This document shows positions 22,101 to 33,315 of a DNA stretch of 64,000 nt, in pieces (positions within the stretch are counted from its first letter, which is position 1; every line of letters starts with the position of its first letter). The stretch comes from Cheilinus undulatus (Eukaryota; Chordata; Actinopteri; Labriformes; Labridae): NCBI RefSeq assembly GCF_018320785.1, contig NC_054875.1, forward strand, positions 28,463,157 through 28,527,156, read 5' to 3'. Position numbers and translations under genes: made by a program. Below the pieces are notes generated by a model. It was given only the letters and a program-made list of their open reading frames with translations, was not told where the DNA came from and did no database searches.

Positions 22101-25100
22101 AGAAGAATAGGGAAGAAATGTGACATTGAGTGAATAAATGTGACATAGTCTTTTTAAATTCATTTTATAATCTGCATGTACGGCCCCCCATCCCCCTAAT
22201 GCGACAATGATATAAAGGCATCGAGCTGATCCTGTCAATACAGTCTGTTGTAAGCTGATGTTACTGCCTTTATTGACAGTCAACAGCCACTCACATGCTG
22301 TGTTTTTGTTCATTGTGAGGCAAATTTACCAAATCTATCAACCACGGTGGCCTTCAGGTCATTAAAATCATCATGACAGAGAAATTTGTGCCAGAAAACA
22401 GTAAATTTTATTCCCAACTTCTGTCTCTGCTCTGGCACACAGCCAGGCAGCCAGGCTCGGATCAAAAGATTTTTTTTTAAATCATTTGAGATGATCGTAT
22501 TTCTTGTGAGTGTGTGTGGCTTCAGCTCATTCAACATGCCAACACCATCTTACATCTAGATTTTACAGCCTCATTTTTCATGATTTTGAAGCTTAATTTT
22601 ATAGACTTAGAGATGTTTTTCATGACTGAAATTAGGCCTGGTGGTTCATAACACAATGGCCTGTCATAGAACAAACCTTAAATACAGATTTTTTTCCATC
22701 ACTTCACAGGGACTTTAATGAATAATACTAAAAAATATAACACAGCACAATGGTTCTTGAGCTCGTACACATGCTTTGTGCAGCTATTGCCACTTACAAC
22801 TCAGTTTGACTCGTCTGCTGAAAGTCAAACTTCATTTTAACACAGAATACTTCAGGTTATATCATATCACTGTGATGCCACTGTTTGTCAGTCAGTTATG
22901 TATGCTCTCCAGTTCCTTTGCATTATGTCAACACTTGTGATATTGTAGTTTGACTAGTTGTGTCTCTGCTGATTTACTGACTGGCAGTATTCAGGCATGC
23001 CATACACAGATCCAATACTTGTTGAACAGTGAAACACTGAGCCACCCTAGGGCATCCAGTAACACGTTTATTTATCTTAACTACCATGGGACTTCTCTCA
23101 AAATCCTCTGGGATTAATAAAGAATGTCTTCTTTCTTCAAAATAAAATGTCTTATATTTCTAACATATTAAAGTTAGCATCTAATGTGTATTTCACAATG
23201 AATGCTGAAAACAAACAAAAAAATAAAAGTAAAATCTCAAATACATTTTGAACATTCCAGAATTTTATCTAGGATTTCACAGATAAAGGAACAAATAAGC
23301 AGGCATTCCTGCCATCTTGTTATTGATTCCTCATTAATTCTATTTGAACCTTGAAACTCTCAGTGTCTTCATCTTGTTTTACCCTCTTATCAATAGGTAA
23401 ATACTGAGATAAATCATTGAACTGCTGGGATGAAAAGGTGAGGTATTTGATAACCTATTTAGGGTTATACATTTCCTTACAGCCGGGAAGGTAAAGTCAG
23501 GTTTTTTCCTGACCTAGTTTCTTAAAAAACATTTCATTTGTTAATATTTCAGAAAAGAGGGAGAAACACTAACACAGGGTTGGCATGACGAGCTACAAAG
23601 CAGCTGCTCATCTTTCATGAAGTGTTCAAAGCAGGACTCTAAAAAAAAACAAAGTTAGGGGCCCCAGAAGAAAATAGATACCAAGATTTTATACACAGTA
23701 AATTTTAATTTTGTTTTCATTCACTCTACATGATGATTATGTACTCCACAATAAACAAAATAAAACAACTCTACAGCAATTGACTCAATACAGAGTAATA
23801 CTGAACACAGTTGATTTATTATAAAGCTGTTTTTGACTCAATACAGTTTTATATTTAGTCCTTTTAAAGCTGTTTTTCATTCCTTGTGGTAATGTTTCCT
23901 ACTCATGATGGAACAATTTCTTCTCTATATAGAAATAGTAATGCTTATGCAGAGCTGTATCTTACTCTAAATAGATTGATGTTCCTCTTTAAATAGATCT
24001 ACATTTACTCTTAATAGATAACTCTGCCACCTTTCTATCTATAAATGGAGGAACAACAAAAGAGGGCTTTGTGCTTATATATAAGTATTAGACGTAGTAT
24101 TCTAATATTGAAGACACAATCGTGATGAAAATATCACAAAAACCCAGGAGCAAAACACGAGCTGTGGCAGTAAAGTTAAAGAAGTTTATTATAAAATAAT
24201 GCAAACGATGGTGAGTATACTGGCTGGTGGTTGGCAGAATCACCGCTAGAGAGATGGAGACACTGCAAAAAAGAGGACAAAAAGGAGTTAGACAAGGCAA
24301 AAACAAAAAAAACTCAATGAAAAATAACTAGATTTAAAGGTTGAAGAGGAGTCAGGCTACCTGATTAGACGCTGTGAGGTCTGAAAGTTCATCACCAGGT
24401 GAGATCTTGATTGCCAAGGATTAGCTACAGCTGGGACACAAAACAAGCTGTAGCCGTGACTGTCCATGAATGATGGCAGCTGAATCAAAACTCGAGTAGG
24501 CGTGGTCCAAGTTTTACTCCAGCAGAATGTCATCTGTTTGAAATCCAAATCTGGCAGTGGCTGATAATAAATACACTCAAAAAAGAGTTAATTTACTATT
24601 TTGGAGTAACACATTTTTGACTCTGAAAAAATTGCTTTCCATATTTGCCTGTGCAGATACTTTCAGCTCTATGATGTCAAGCAGAACATGCCCAGAGAAA
24701 AGGGACAGATGCAGCACTAGGATGCAACCTGAGGTTAAAGTCTGCTTTGTCATCTCCAGTATAAGCCAACCCCTTCCACAGTCAGGAACTGACCAACTTA
24801 GTGGACAACATCTCTCATGGTGCATAAGTGTTTAACGTAGAAACAACAATTCAGCAAAAACATAAAAAAAGGAATCCCAACAATGTTCATTGTACAACAC
24901 GCAACATCTAAACACATACAAATGCATCTAAAACACATCTAAACAACCCACCAAAAGCATGATGGGAAAAAATACTTTCAGCATGATACTGAGTGCTAAC
25001 TTTTTCTGCATTTTCATAAATAAATAGGTCTGGAGCCCCATATTTCGCTTGTAATGTCCTTTTAAAGAAGAGTAGAGCTTATTATCAACTTAAGCTCTAA

Positions 25101-25588
25101 ATTCCTACTGTAGCCATCTTCTGCAACTTCAAGAAATGAACATTTGACAGTGTCTTTTTATCTTATTTCTATTCATTTGACATATAATGTTATCAATAAT
25201 TCGCATTAATATCTATTCTATTTTTATTTTTTGCCTATTTTTCTTAGAATGGTTTTAGAATGATGAGGACACTTTGAGATCAATGATAATCAAATCATGA
25301 TGTTGGATGAATGGATGCTTTTTTTAAAAATGAAACTTCATCATTTATTCCCAAATGATGTATTGATTTGCAGGTATATTCAATCTAAATTTCCATTTAA
25401 ATTGCTTGAAAATATTATGGCTTAAAGAAAAAAAAAATCAAAGAAAGAATGTCTCTAGACCCTCTTAAGTTTAGGCTGAGCCCCAGATGTCTTACACTCA
25501 TGGCTCTGCCTCTGATAAGAATCCATTTAGACTTAAATTTAGATTGATTATTTTGTGATCAATAAACATATAACTTAAATACACACAT
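19141..25588. other. Gene-poor intergenic stretch
   Basis: No coding exon is supported. 20110-20780 has alternating words such as AACTTGAGTTAA, TGAGCCAAC and CAAGTTGCAAG, typical of fish non-autonomous DNA transposons. 21000-21140 holds imperfect GAGGTGGCTGAGG repeats. 24570-24640 (ACTCAAAAAAGAGTTAATTT) resembles another dispersed repeat. The remainder looks featureless. Confidence 0.45.
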
Positions 25589-25589
25589 T

Positions 25590-26853
25590 TATTTGCTGTG
25601 GAAATGACCTGAAACAGTTATTAAATGTAATAACTGCAGAACTACATGAGATAAAAATATGGTTTGATAGAAATAATTATCTCTAAACTTAAATAAAACA
25701 AAAATAATACTGTTTGGCAACTGCAGGTCTAATGTTTGATCCAGATCCAGATAGATGGGGTTACTACTGAAAGAGTAAATGAAATCAAATTTGTTGGGGT
25801 GAAAATAGACTAACAAATCAACTGAAAATCACATATTAAACACGTATAATCCAAGTGTCAAGAAGCATAGCTATAATAAACAGAGCCAAAGAGGCTATAG
25901 ATCACAAATCACTCCACATTCTCTACTGTTCTCTAGTTTTACTGTATCTGAATTACTGTGCTGAGGTTTGGGGCAATAATTACAAAAGTACAACGGATTC
26001 TTTATTCATTCTGTAGAAGATAGCGATACGGATCATACATAAAGCTGGATACCAGGATCACACCAGTTCACTATTCTTACAGTCATAATTACTAAAATTT
26101 AAAGATCTTCTGGAATTTCAAACAGCCCAAACACTATTCAAAGCAAAAAATAATTTATTACCACGAAATATTAAAAAATTGTTCACCTTCAGAGTGTGCT
26201 CACAACAAGAAAAAGTTTTCATATTTCTGCTTGTGGTGTGAGACGGGAACAGTTTGAATGTGAAGCTAAACGAATGTCCAAACATAAATTAGTTCAAAAA
26301 GTGGTAAGGGGGTGATTTTCATGAGGAAAGGGTTTGATTATCACCAGGTGCTTCAATCCATTCCAATCCACTTTATTTATAGAGCACATTTTACATAACA
26401 TCACGTTTACCAAAGTGCTGCACAGTGACTAAAACAAAAAACTACATAAAACCACAGTGAACATAAAATCATCATAAAATACATAAAAACTTCACAGGGA
26501 CTAAAACATTTTTAAAAAAGAAATACACACAGTAGGGGAATTAAAAACAGATTAAAGACACAGGAGACACAGGTGCTTACAGCTTATTTATCTGTTTTGG
26601 TATTCTTTATTGCTGATCTTAAGGTTTAATGTAGTTTGTGTTGTATTTCTCTGTAAATGCCTGTTTAAATTCCCAAAATATCATCTTTTGGTTGTTTAAA
26701 CCAATGGGGGTAAAAAATATTTATTATTATTTGACACAGACAAACTTATCTATGATTATTTCATTACAGATTAAGATTTTGAAATGTTCTGTTTGTATAT
26801 TTCCTGCTTCTGATTGACTCTATGAATGTCGCTGTAAATAAACTTGACTTGAC
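25590..26853 (+). mobile_element. Decayed non-LTR retrotransposon (3' half) with a nested insertion
   Basis: Broken frames from about 25650 give LINE reverse-transcriptase C-terminal phrases: SLNLNKTKI, SIAIINRAKEAID, LYCSLVLPYLNYC, EVWGNNYKS, IRIIHKAGYQDHT and QTAQTLFKAKNNLLPRNI. Many stops and frameshifts are present. The 3' end is an AATAAACTTGACTTGAC tail at about 26837-26853. A second element (26354-26569) interrupts it. Confidence 0.75.
26354..26569 (-). mobile_element. LINE/SINE 3'-end fragment inserted in the older LINE
   Basis: Flanked by the 9-base repeat CAGGTGCTT (26345-26353 and 26570-26578), a likely target-site duplication. Read on the minus strand it ends in ATAAATAAAGTGGATTGG plus short ATTGG-type repeats, a CR1/L2-like tail. 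No coding capacity. Confidence 0.7.
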
Positions 26854-27639
26854 AGATGAAAATTAAAGGCCCATAATAGCAATACCTCACAATATAATTT
26901 TAAATCAACACAAATATGGACAATTTAAACCTATAGATTATATACTGCTGTCATGTTTTCTAACCAGATGAGGATTCCTGTCAGTCACTGAGACCTAAGA
27001 ATTAAAAAGAAAAGCATTTAATTAGAAAGTGAAATACTTAAAAAGGGTATTGCCTTTTATTTTCAGAGATTTGAACTAAAGGAATCATCTTAATTAAAAA
27101 ATGTTTCAAGTCTGATGTCTTTGTAATGATTAGAAATTAAAAACACAGTATTGTAATAGTTATGGCAGCATGAGTTGATGGGCTGAAAATTAAACATTTT
27201 AAGAAAAGCTTATGAAAATAATACTTTCACACTTAGCCCACCCTTCCTCATTCAATCAAAGTTCAAATCAGATATACATGGAAACATCCAAATGTGCAAG
27301 CTAACTTGTCAATAAAGAGCCAAAAAATAACTTTAAATAATTATTAAAATAATCAAGCGTGGTCATGTGTTTTAAAACTATCACTTAGCAAACAGCCTTG
27401 TCTGTACTACTTTTTGCTTACAGTGGGTCAAAGTTCCTGATGAAGAGCTGAGATCAGAACAGTCAGACACATGTCAACACGTGGAGACCAGACCACATAC
27501 ACATCCTGACCAGGAGTCACTGATTAATCTGGTCTGCCCGTAAACTGGACTGGACACATTGTTTTGTCCATGCTGTTGTGTAACACCGTGTGATCAACTA
27601 TGAACATGGTGTCTGAAAACCTAAAATAACCTTCTCAGA

Positions 27640-29090
27640 CATAATTACCGGAAATAAAAATAATGCTCGAGCATTGTTTTCTACTGTTGAGAGATTAACA
27701 AACCCCCCTGTGTCAGTAGCACCTGAACTTCATTCTGCCGGCGCCTGCAATGAATTTGCTTCATTCTTTAGAGAGAAAATTCAGAATATTAGACAGGCAG
27801 TCAGTACCAGCAGGTTCAGGATCTGTGCTGTGTCCATTTAAAAACCGTTTAAACACCATGGCACAGTTTAATCCAATCAATGACAAAAATCTGGAGGACA
27901 TCCTACATCAACTTAAACTCTTCCTACTGCTGTCTGGATATTTTATTTTATTTTATTTCACAGATTTTTTCAAAAAGGTTTCACATGTCATGGCATCTGA
28001 TCTGTTACAGATTGTAAACATGTCTCTGATCTCAGGTGTCTTCCCACAGACCCTGAAAACAGCTGTTATTAAGCCACTCTTAAAAAGAACAATCTAGAAA
28101 AGACCTTAATGAACAATTACAAGCCGATATAAAATCTTTCTTTTTTAAGTAGAATTACTGTAAAGGCTGTGAGTCAACGGCCAAATTATTTTCTAACAGT
28201 GAAGAGCTGCTTTAACATCTTCCATCAGGTTTTAGACCACATCACAGCACTGAGACCGCTCTGGTCAAAGTGTTTAATGACATTCGCTTAAACACAAATC
28301 ATGGCAGAACTTCAGTTGTAGTGTTATTGGACCTCAGTGCTGCATTCAACACAGTCGACCACAATATATTACTTGACCGACTGGACAACTGGGTGAGACT
28401 GTCTGGCACAGTTCTTGATTGGTTTGCATCCTACTTAAAGGACAGGGATTATTTTGTGTCAATAGGTAACTTTAAATCTCAGCAGAACAAAATTACATGT
28501 GGAGTCCCCCAAGGCTCCATCCTGGGGTCTCTTCTTTTTAACATCTACATGCTTCCGCTTGCTCAGATCATAGAAAACAACAAAATAAATTACCATAACT
28601 ATGCAGATGACACACAGCTCTACATTTCAATGTCCCCAGGTGACCATGGCCCCATACAAGCACTGGGTAAATGCATGGAGCAAACTACTGAATGGATGTG
28701 CCATAATTTTCTTCAGTTAAACAGAGAAAAACTGAGGTATAGTTGTTTTTGGACCCAAGAGGAATCTCTAAAAATCAGCATGCAGCTCCAGTCACTTCAG
28801 TTAAAAACCTCAGACCAGGCCAGAAATCTAGGTGTTGTCATGGATTCAGACCTGAATTTTAAAAACCACATTAAAACAATTACAAAGTCTGCTTATTATC
28901 ACCCCAAGAATATTTCTGGGATTAATGGACTTATTTCGCAGCAGGACCTTGAAAAACCTGTCCATGCATTTATCTTTAGTAGAGTTGACTACTGTAACAG
29001 TGTCTTCACTGGTCTGCCTAAAAAGTGAAACAGACAGCTGCAGCTGATCCAGAATGCTGCTGCTCGAGTCCTCGCTAAGACCAAGAGAAT
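27640..29090 (+). mobile_element. 5'-truncated, frameshifted L2-type LINE
   Basis: Reverse transcriptase of a self-priming retrotransposon, not a host gene. The longest open frame (28270-29028) contains LLDLSAAFNTVDHNILLDRL, the [20 protein letters not shown] finger/palm motif, the catalytic YADDTQLY box and LGVVMDSDLN. Upstream, 27640-28250 continues the same protein (ALFSTVERLTNPPVS, ACNEFASFFREKIQ, TMAQFNPINDKNLE) in shifting frames with stops. A short TATTTTATTTTATTT expansion near 27940 breaks one of them. The 5' end, endonuclease region and true 3' tail are missing. A related copy with tail lies at 56316-56842. Confidence 0.88.
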
Positions 29091-29344
29091 TAGGTGCTTT
29101 ATTTGTATGGCTTGTCTTCTCTGTAGTTCCTGCCATCTAAAGGCATGGTTATGTCCAAAGAAATTCATAAAATGAACAAGTTATGTTAGAGTGTTTCCTA
29201 CCAAAGTGCATGATGCTGTAGAAGCACTAAAAGCAGCAGCAATTATGTAACCATAAAAAAATATACTGTAACTTGTTGTGGTTAAATGATACACATGAGA
29301 ATTAGAATTGATTGATGGTGCTGAATGTCCACTCTCAGTTTCAG

Positions 29345-30085
29345 AATTGGGTTTTGCCTGTGCAGACTGTGTTTATAGTTAGACGTGTAACCAACATGAA
29401 AGCTGAGAGCTGTCTAAGGGTGGAAAACAAGCAACTGTGAAGCTGAGAGAAGATGGAAAATAATTCAGAGCCATTGCACAAACATTGCCAAAGCCATTAC
29501 AACCATTTGTTATGTCCTGAAGAAGACAGAAACCACTGGTGTGCTTAGTAACAGACATCAAACGGATAGACCAAGGAAAACAGGGGGTAAGATGTGGAAG
29601 GTTTCAGACTGCTGAAGATTAGACTGAGGGGAGTAACCCCCCAAAACAAACAGCTAAAATGCAGGGTCAGTCAACGCGGGTCTGAATGCCGATAAGACCC
29701 TTTCCAACTGCCGACAGGAGCCGATTGTTAGCGTGTTTAAACAGGTTTGTTGGCCAGTGGGAAAGGGGTAAAAGAGAAAACCTGGAAAATCTTCACAAAG
29801 GAAGAATGTAAAAGTTTGGTGATGTCAGTGGGTCACAGACTTGTTGCAGGTTTTGCAAGCAAAGGATTAGCAACTAATTATTAAGTCTTATTCACTTTAA
29901 TCTGTTAAGTCTATCTGTTCCAATACTTTTGCTCACCTAAAAATTAATATTCCGTTACAAATAAAGCTATCTTCTAAGTTGTGGTGTATTAGATCCAGAT
30001 GTAAGTAGCTGGAAATAAGCAGAAATATGGATCTCTTGCTTCGTATTCATCTTTTGATGTCAAACCCAAATGTTTTTAGGTATTT
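29345..30085 (+). mobile_element. Dead Tc1-like DNA transposon
   Basis: 29388-29580 decodes, across stops, to a Tc1 helix-turn-helix N-terminus (RELSKGGKQATVKLREDG, then FRAIAQTLPK, then a GRPRKT-like end). 29910-30085 matches the well-known Tc1 3' non-coding end (TCCAATACTTTTGCTCACCT ... TTTTGATGTCAAACCCAAAT). The DDE core is largely missing or unreadable. Lies just downstream of the L2 fragment. Confidence 0.65.
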
Positions 30086-30359
30086 TTTGCATAAATACGT
30101 AAATGTGACCCAATTATAATGTGACCCATGACGGTAGATTGTTTATAATACTGCACGTGAGCTGGTTTGAAAGTAGGTTACAGATTAGTCCAGTATCTCC
30201 ACCCACACAGCCTGACTCCCTACAAAGGTTAGGCCTACCTAGATAAATATGCTCTGTGAATTTTAAAGAAAGACAAGGGAAAAGTGAATGTTTTCTGCAA
30301 CTAAATGTATGATTCAAGAAAGGGATTTGAATAATGTTCTCGACAAGATTATCATAGTT

Positions 30360-30480
30360 AACTAAAACTAACTAAATTACTAAAACTAAAATGTGAAAAT
30401 ACTTTTAGTTAACTGTCTAAATAAAAACTAAGCTTTACCAAAAAAAAAAAAAAAAAATGAAAACGAACTAAAACTTCATA
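30360..30480 (+). repeat. ACTAAAACTAAA-rich repeat with A-tract
   Basis: Words AAAACTAACTAAA and ACTAAAACTAAAATG with an 18-base A run at about 30440-30457. Typical of dispersed fish MITE/SINE remnants; no coding potential. Confidence 0.45.
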
Positions 30481-30734
30481 GGGGGCTCACAAACCTTACT
30501 ATTATAATATATAGAGATAAAATCTCCTAGCACTGTTATGTCCCTCCTGTTAAAGTATGAGTATTTCAGACAATAATAGAGAATCGTGCCTGTCTCTACA
30601 AAATGCCTTATGCCTCATATCAATTTGTGAAATTGTACCTTATTATTGGATTTAACAACATAACCAAAGAGAGTATGTCTCTTTGCCACAAAAACACACA
30701 GTGTCTATGATCCGCTGTTAGAAATAACAAGTTA

Positions 30735-30874
30735 AGACTTTTGTCTTTCGACTTTAATCTCGAAATTTTGACTTTATTCTTGAAATTTCGACTTTATTCT
30801 CATCATTTTGACTTTAATCTTGTCTTGTCCAAAATTATTTTGTCTTTCAAAAATGGCCCTAATCCTCTTCCGTA
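30735..30874. mobile_element. Second GACTTTAATCTC / CCTCTTCCGTA element
   Basis: Tandem variants of CGACTTTAATCTCGAAATTT end in GGCCCTAATCCTCTTCCGTA (30855-30874), the same terminus as the palindromic element at 13319-13338. Confidence 0.55.
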
Positions 30875-31436
30875 CTGAAATAGCTGATAAACAGAAGGAC
30901 AACATTTCTCTAGAAGAAAGCAAAGAATGGTAGTAGGCCTACTGTTTTTGATTATACAGTGGGCCTATCTAAGTGATAAAGTATTTTCACCACCTTATAC
31001 ACATCTAGTCAGGACTGAGGCATTGTAATTTTTGAAACTATGAAGCCCTTGTTTCTTCCATTCCATTCTCTTGTTGGCCGGTTTGTAAAATAGATGTTTC
31101 TTTTACTCAAAAAATAAACAACTACAAACTTTCTTTCTTAATCAGACTGCATTCTAAAATCTATTTAATGACCTTCATCTTAAGATTCGTTTAATTCAAT
31201 TTTCGCACATTTTCACAACCAGAAATGAGGTAACAGAGTTACCAAAGACTGGTAGCTTGGACACTTTTAGAAACCTGAACAGACCAACAGCCCCACAACT
31301 AGCTCGCGCTGGTCTATTTTTAACCTTTTAACAAGTGAGCATGCTAATATTGCTCCCTCTACCTCAGCAGCTCAACACAACAGAAAACAGATCTGCAAAC
31401 AAATATCAAAATAACAGACTACCAAAACATAAACGC

Positions 31437-31497
31437 TGACGTCGTTTGAGTGCAGAAACTTCTGCGCTCTGGCCCTTGAAGCCTCACCACTCTGCAG
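31437..31497 (+). promoter_or_regulatory. kbtbd12: Candidate kbtbd12 promoter / non-coding first exon
   Basis: A CRE-like TGACGTCG lies at about 31438-31445, followed by a short stretch ending CTCTGCAG|GTAAGACT, a strong splice donor near 31498. A matching acceptor (TTTGACACAG) ends at 33251, 65 bases before the kbtbd12 ATG. This suggests a non-coding first exon spliced over a 1.75-kb intron. Inference from splice signals only. Confidence 0.4.
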
Positions 31498-32224
31498 GTA
31501 AGACTGCTGTTTGTGCGTTTCTGTCACAAGTTTCTGCATGAGAGCTGCTGAAATTATGCTGACAGGCCTCGAGCTGACTGTCTACGAGGGACGTGACAGG
31601 TTTGGTAAACCTACCGACTGCGTCATTATGGTAGCTATGTTTGAGTTCGTTTACTACTGTAGTTTAAAGGGCGGGACAACTTAGGCTCTATGAGTTTTTG
31701 GAAACGTGTTTTTACACTTTTAAGTCGTATACAGGACATACTGTTAAAGCATATGCATATTGGCCTATAATTAAATTTTTCAAACGTTTTGTGCAGGCTA
31801 TGGGCGTTCCACTTTGTGAGGCTATTTGGCCCCTCATGGAAGCAGTACGGAAGCCCTAGAAGGACAAAGGCTGAATATTTTTTTTTAAAGTATGTTTCTT
31901 GTGAGCACTGAACGATTTCCTGCACTCCAGAAACTTACCTTGTGCACAAGAAACTGCTCCCCTCGCTTATGAGGAGGTGGCCCAGTGTGCATACTGTCAC
32001 GCCAACATGTAGGCTAAATTTTGTGTTTGTTAGCACAAAACACTTAATTGTGAAAACAATAAATGTTATTGTTCTCTTAACCTTTTAAGACCCTGCGTCC
32101 ACAGATGTAGACATGACATTTTGGCCTCTCTACATTATAGTTATCAGTTTTGGTATTAAAATTGAATGAAATAATTGTAGAAAATAATCTCCATTCAAGT
32201 TTATGGCATTCACTTTAAATGCTG

Positions 32225-32620
32225 TGAGAATTTGCTGTTTGGATATTTTAGGGAATTTGCTTGTAAGTTATCGAGTTTTTTTGTGGAAATTTAAAAGACA
32301 TTGGAAATTTTGGCAAATTTCTTTTTTTGTCTGTTTTTTTTTTTTGTTTTTTTTTTTGTTTTTTTAATTTATTTTTGGTGTGCATTTTTAGGAAAATGTG
32401 GGAAATTTATTACCAAATTTTGGCAGAACTGGGAATTTGGGGTTTTGGGATTGTCCTTTGAAATTTACAGGAATTTTTTCGGGGGGGGGGGTGTTTCTGT
32501 CATTTTCATGGAAATTTGGAGAATGTTTTTGAACATTTCTAGAATTTGCCAAGAAATTTAAGGAGGTATTTGCTTTTATATTTGAGAAATTTTTGAAAAG
32601 GAAAATTTCCAAGAAATTCC
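32225..32620 (+). repeat. Degenerate GGAAATTT-type repeat tract
   Basis: Repeated GGAAATTT / GGGAATTT / TTTGGG words, with long T runs (32333-32366) and a G run (32480-32490). A shorter similar patch is at 33718-33750. No gene. Confidence 0.5.
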
Positions 32621-33315
32621 TGTTCAACGACAAGACTGATGTATTAACTTGTCAGACAGTACTTATCCCAAATAAGCGTGAAAAACTAAAAATGCTCTCC
32701 TGACAAAGGCTCAGGAGGATATGATAGTTTCTGGTGTTTTGGAGATACAGTATCTTGAGGTGCACACCTGCAACTTATTTCTATATGCATGTTTCCTTAG
32801 GGTCCCATAGGACTCAACAAAATGTCTGATATTTTTTGCAGTCATTGTACTCATGATAATGTGTCTACTGAGATCAGTTGCGGTACACTTAGTTTATTTT
32901 TGATAAGGGAAAGGATAGTAAATCCCAAATGTGTGTCATATGGAATCTATAGGAAGGTTAATGAGTTTGATAATGTTTTCTTGAAGCATTTCAAATAAGC
33001 CACCCTCCTGCAACACAAGTATAAAAAGATATCAAATTAAGTGTTTTTCTATCTATTATCAGAAAGTGTGAAGGAAAATTTTGACGAAATGATGTGGCAT
33101 GCTGTTGCTTTACGATCTGTATTTATGCATTCTTAAAAGTCTTGAATCAACAGAAACAATAAATGCTACTGACATTGTCACCGTAAGAAAACACAGAACC
33201 TAACTGTTTATTTTCTTTAACTTTTCATTCCCCTTTATGTGTTTGACACAGCTGTGCTGTGCTGTCTGTCTCTCCATGCTGACTGAAGTGTTCCAGACAT
33301 TCAGGGCAGTGAACC

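Noticed and set aside
28270..29028. Intact 252-codon reverse transcriptase as an active element
   Set aside because: Upstream frames are shifted with stops and the element lacks its endonuclease region and 3' tail.
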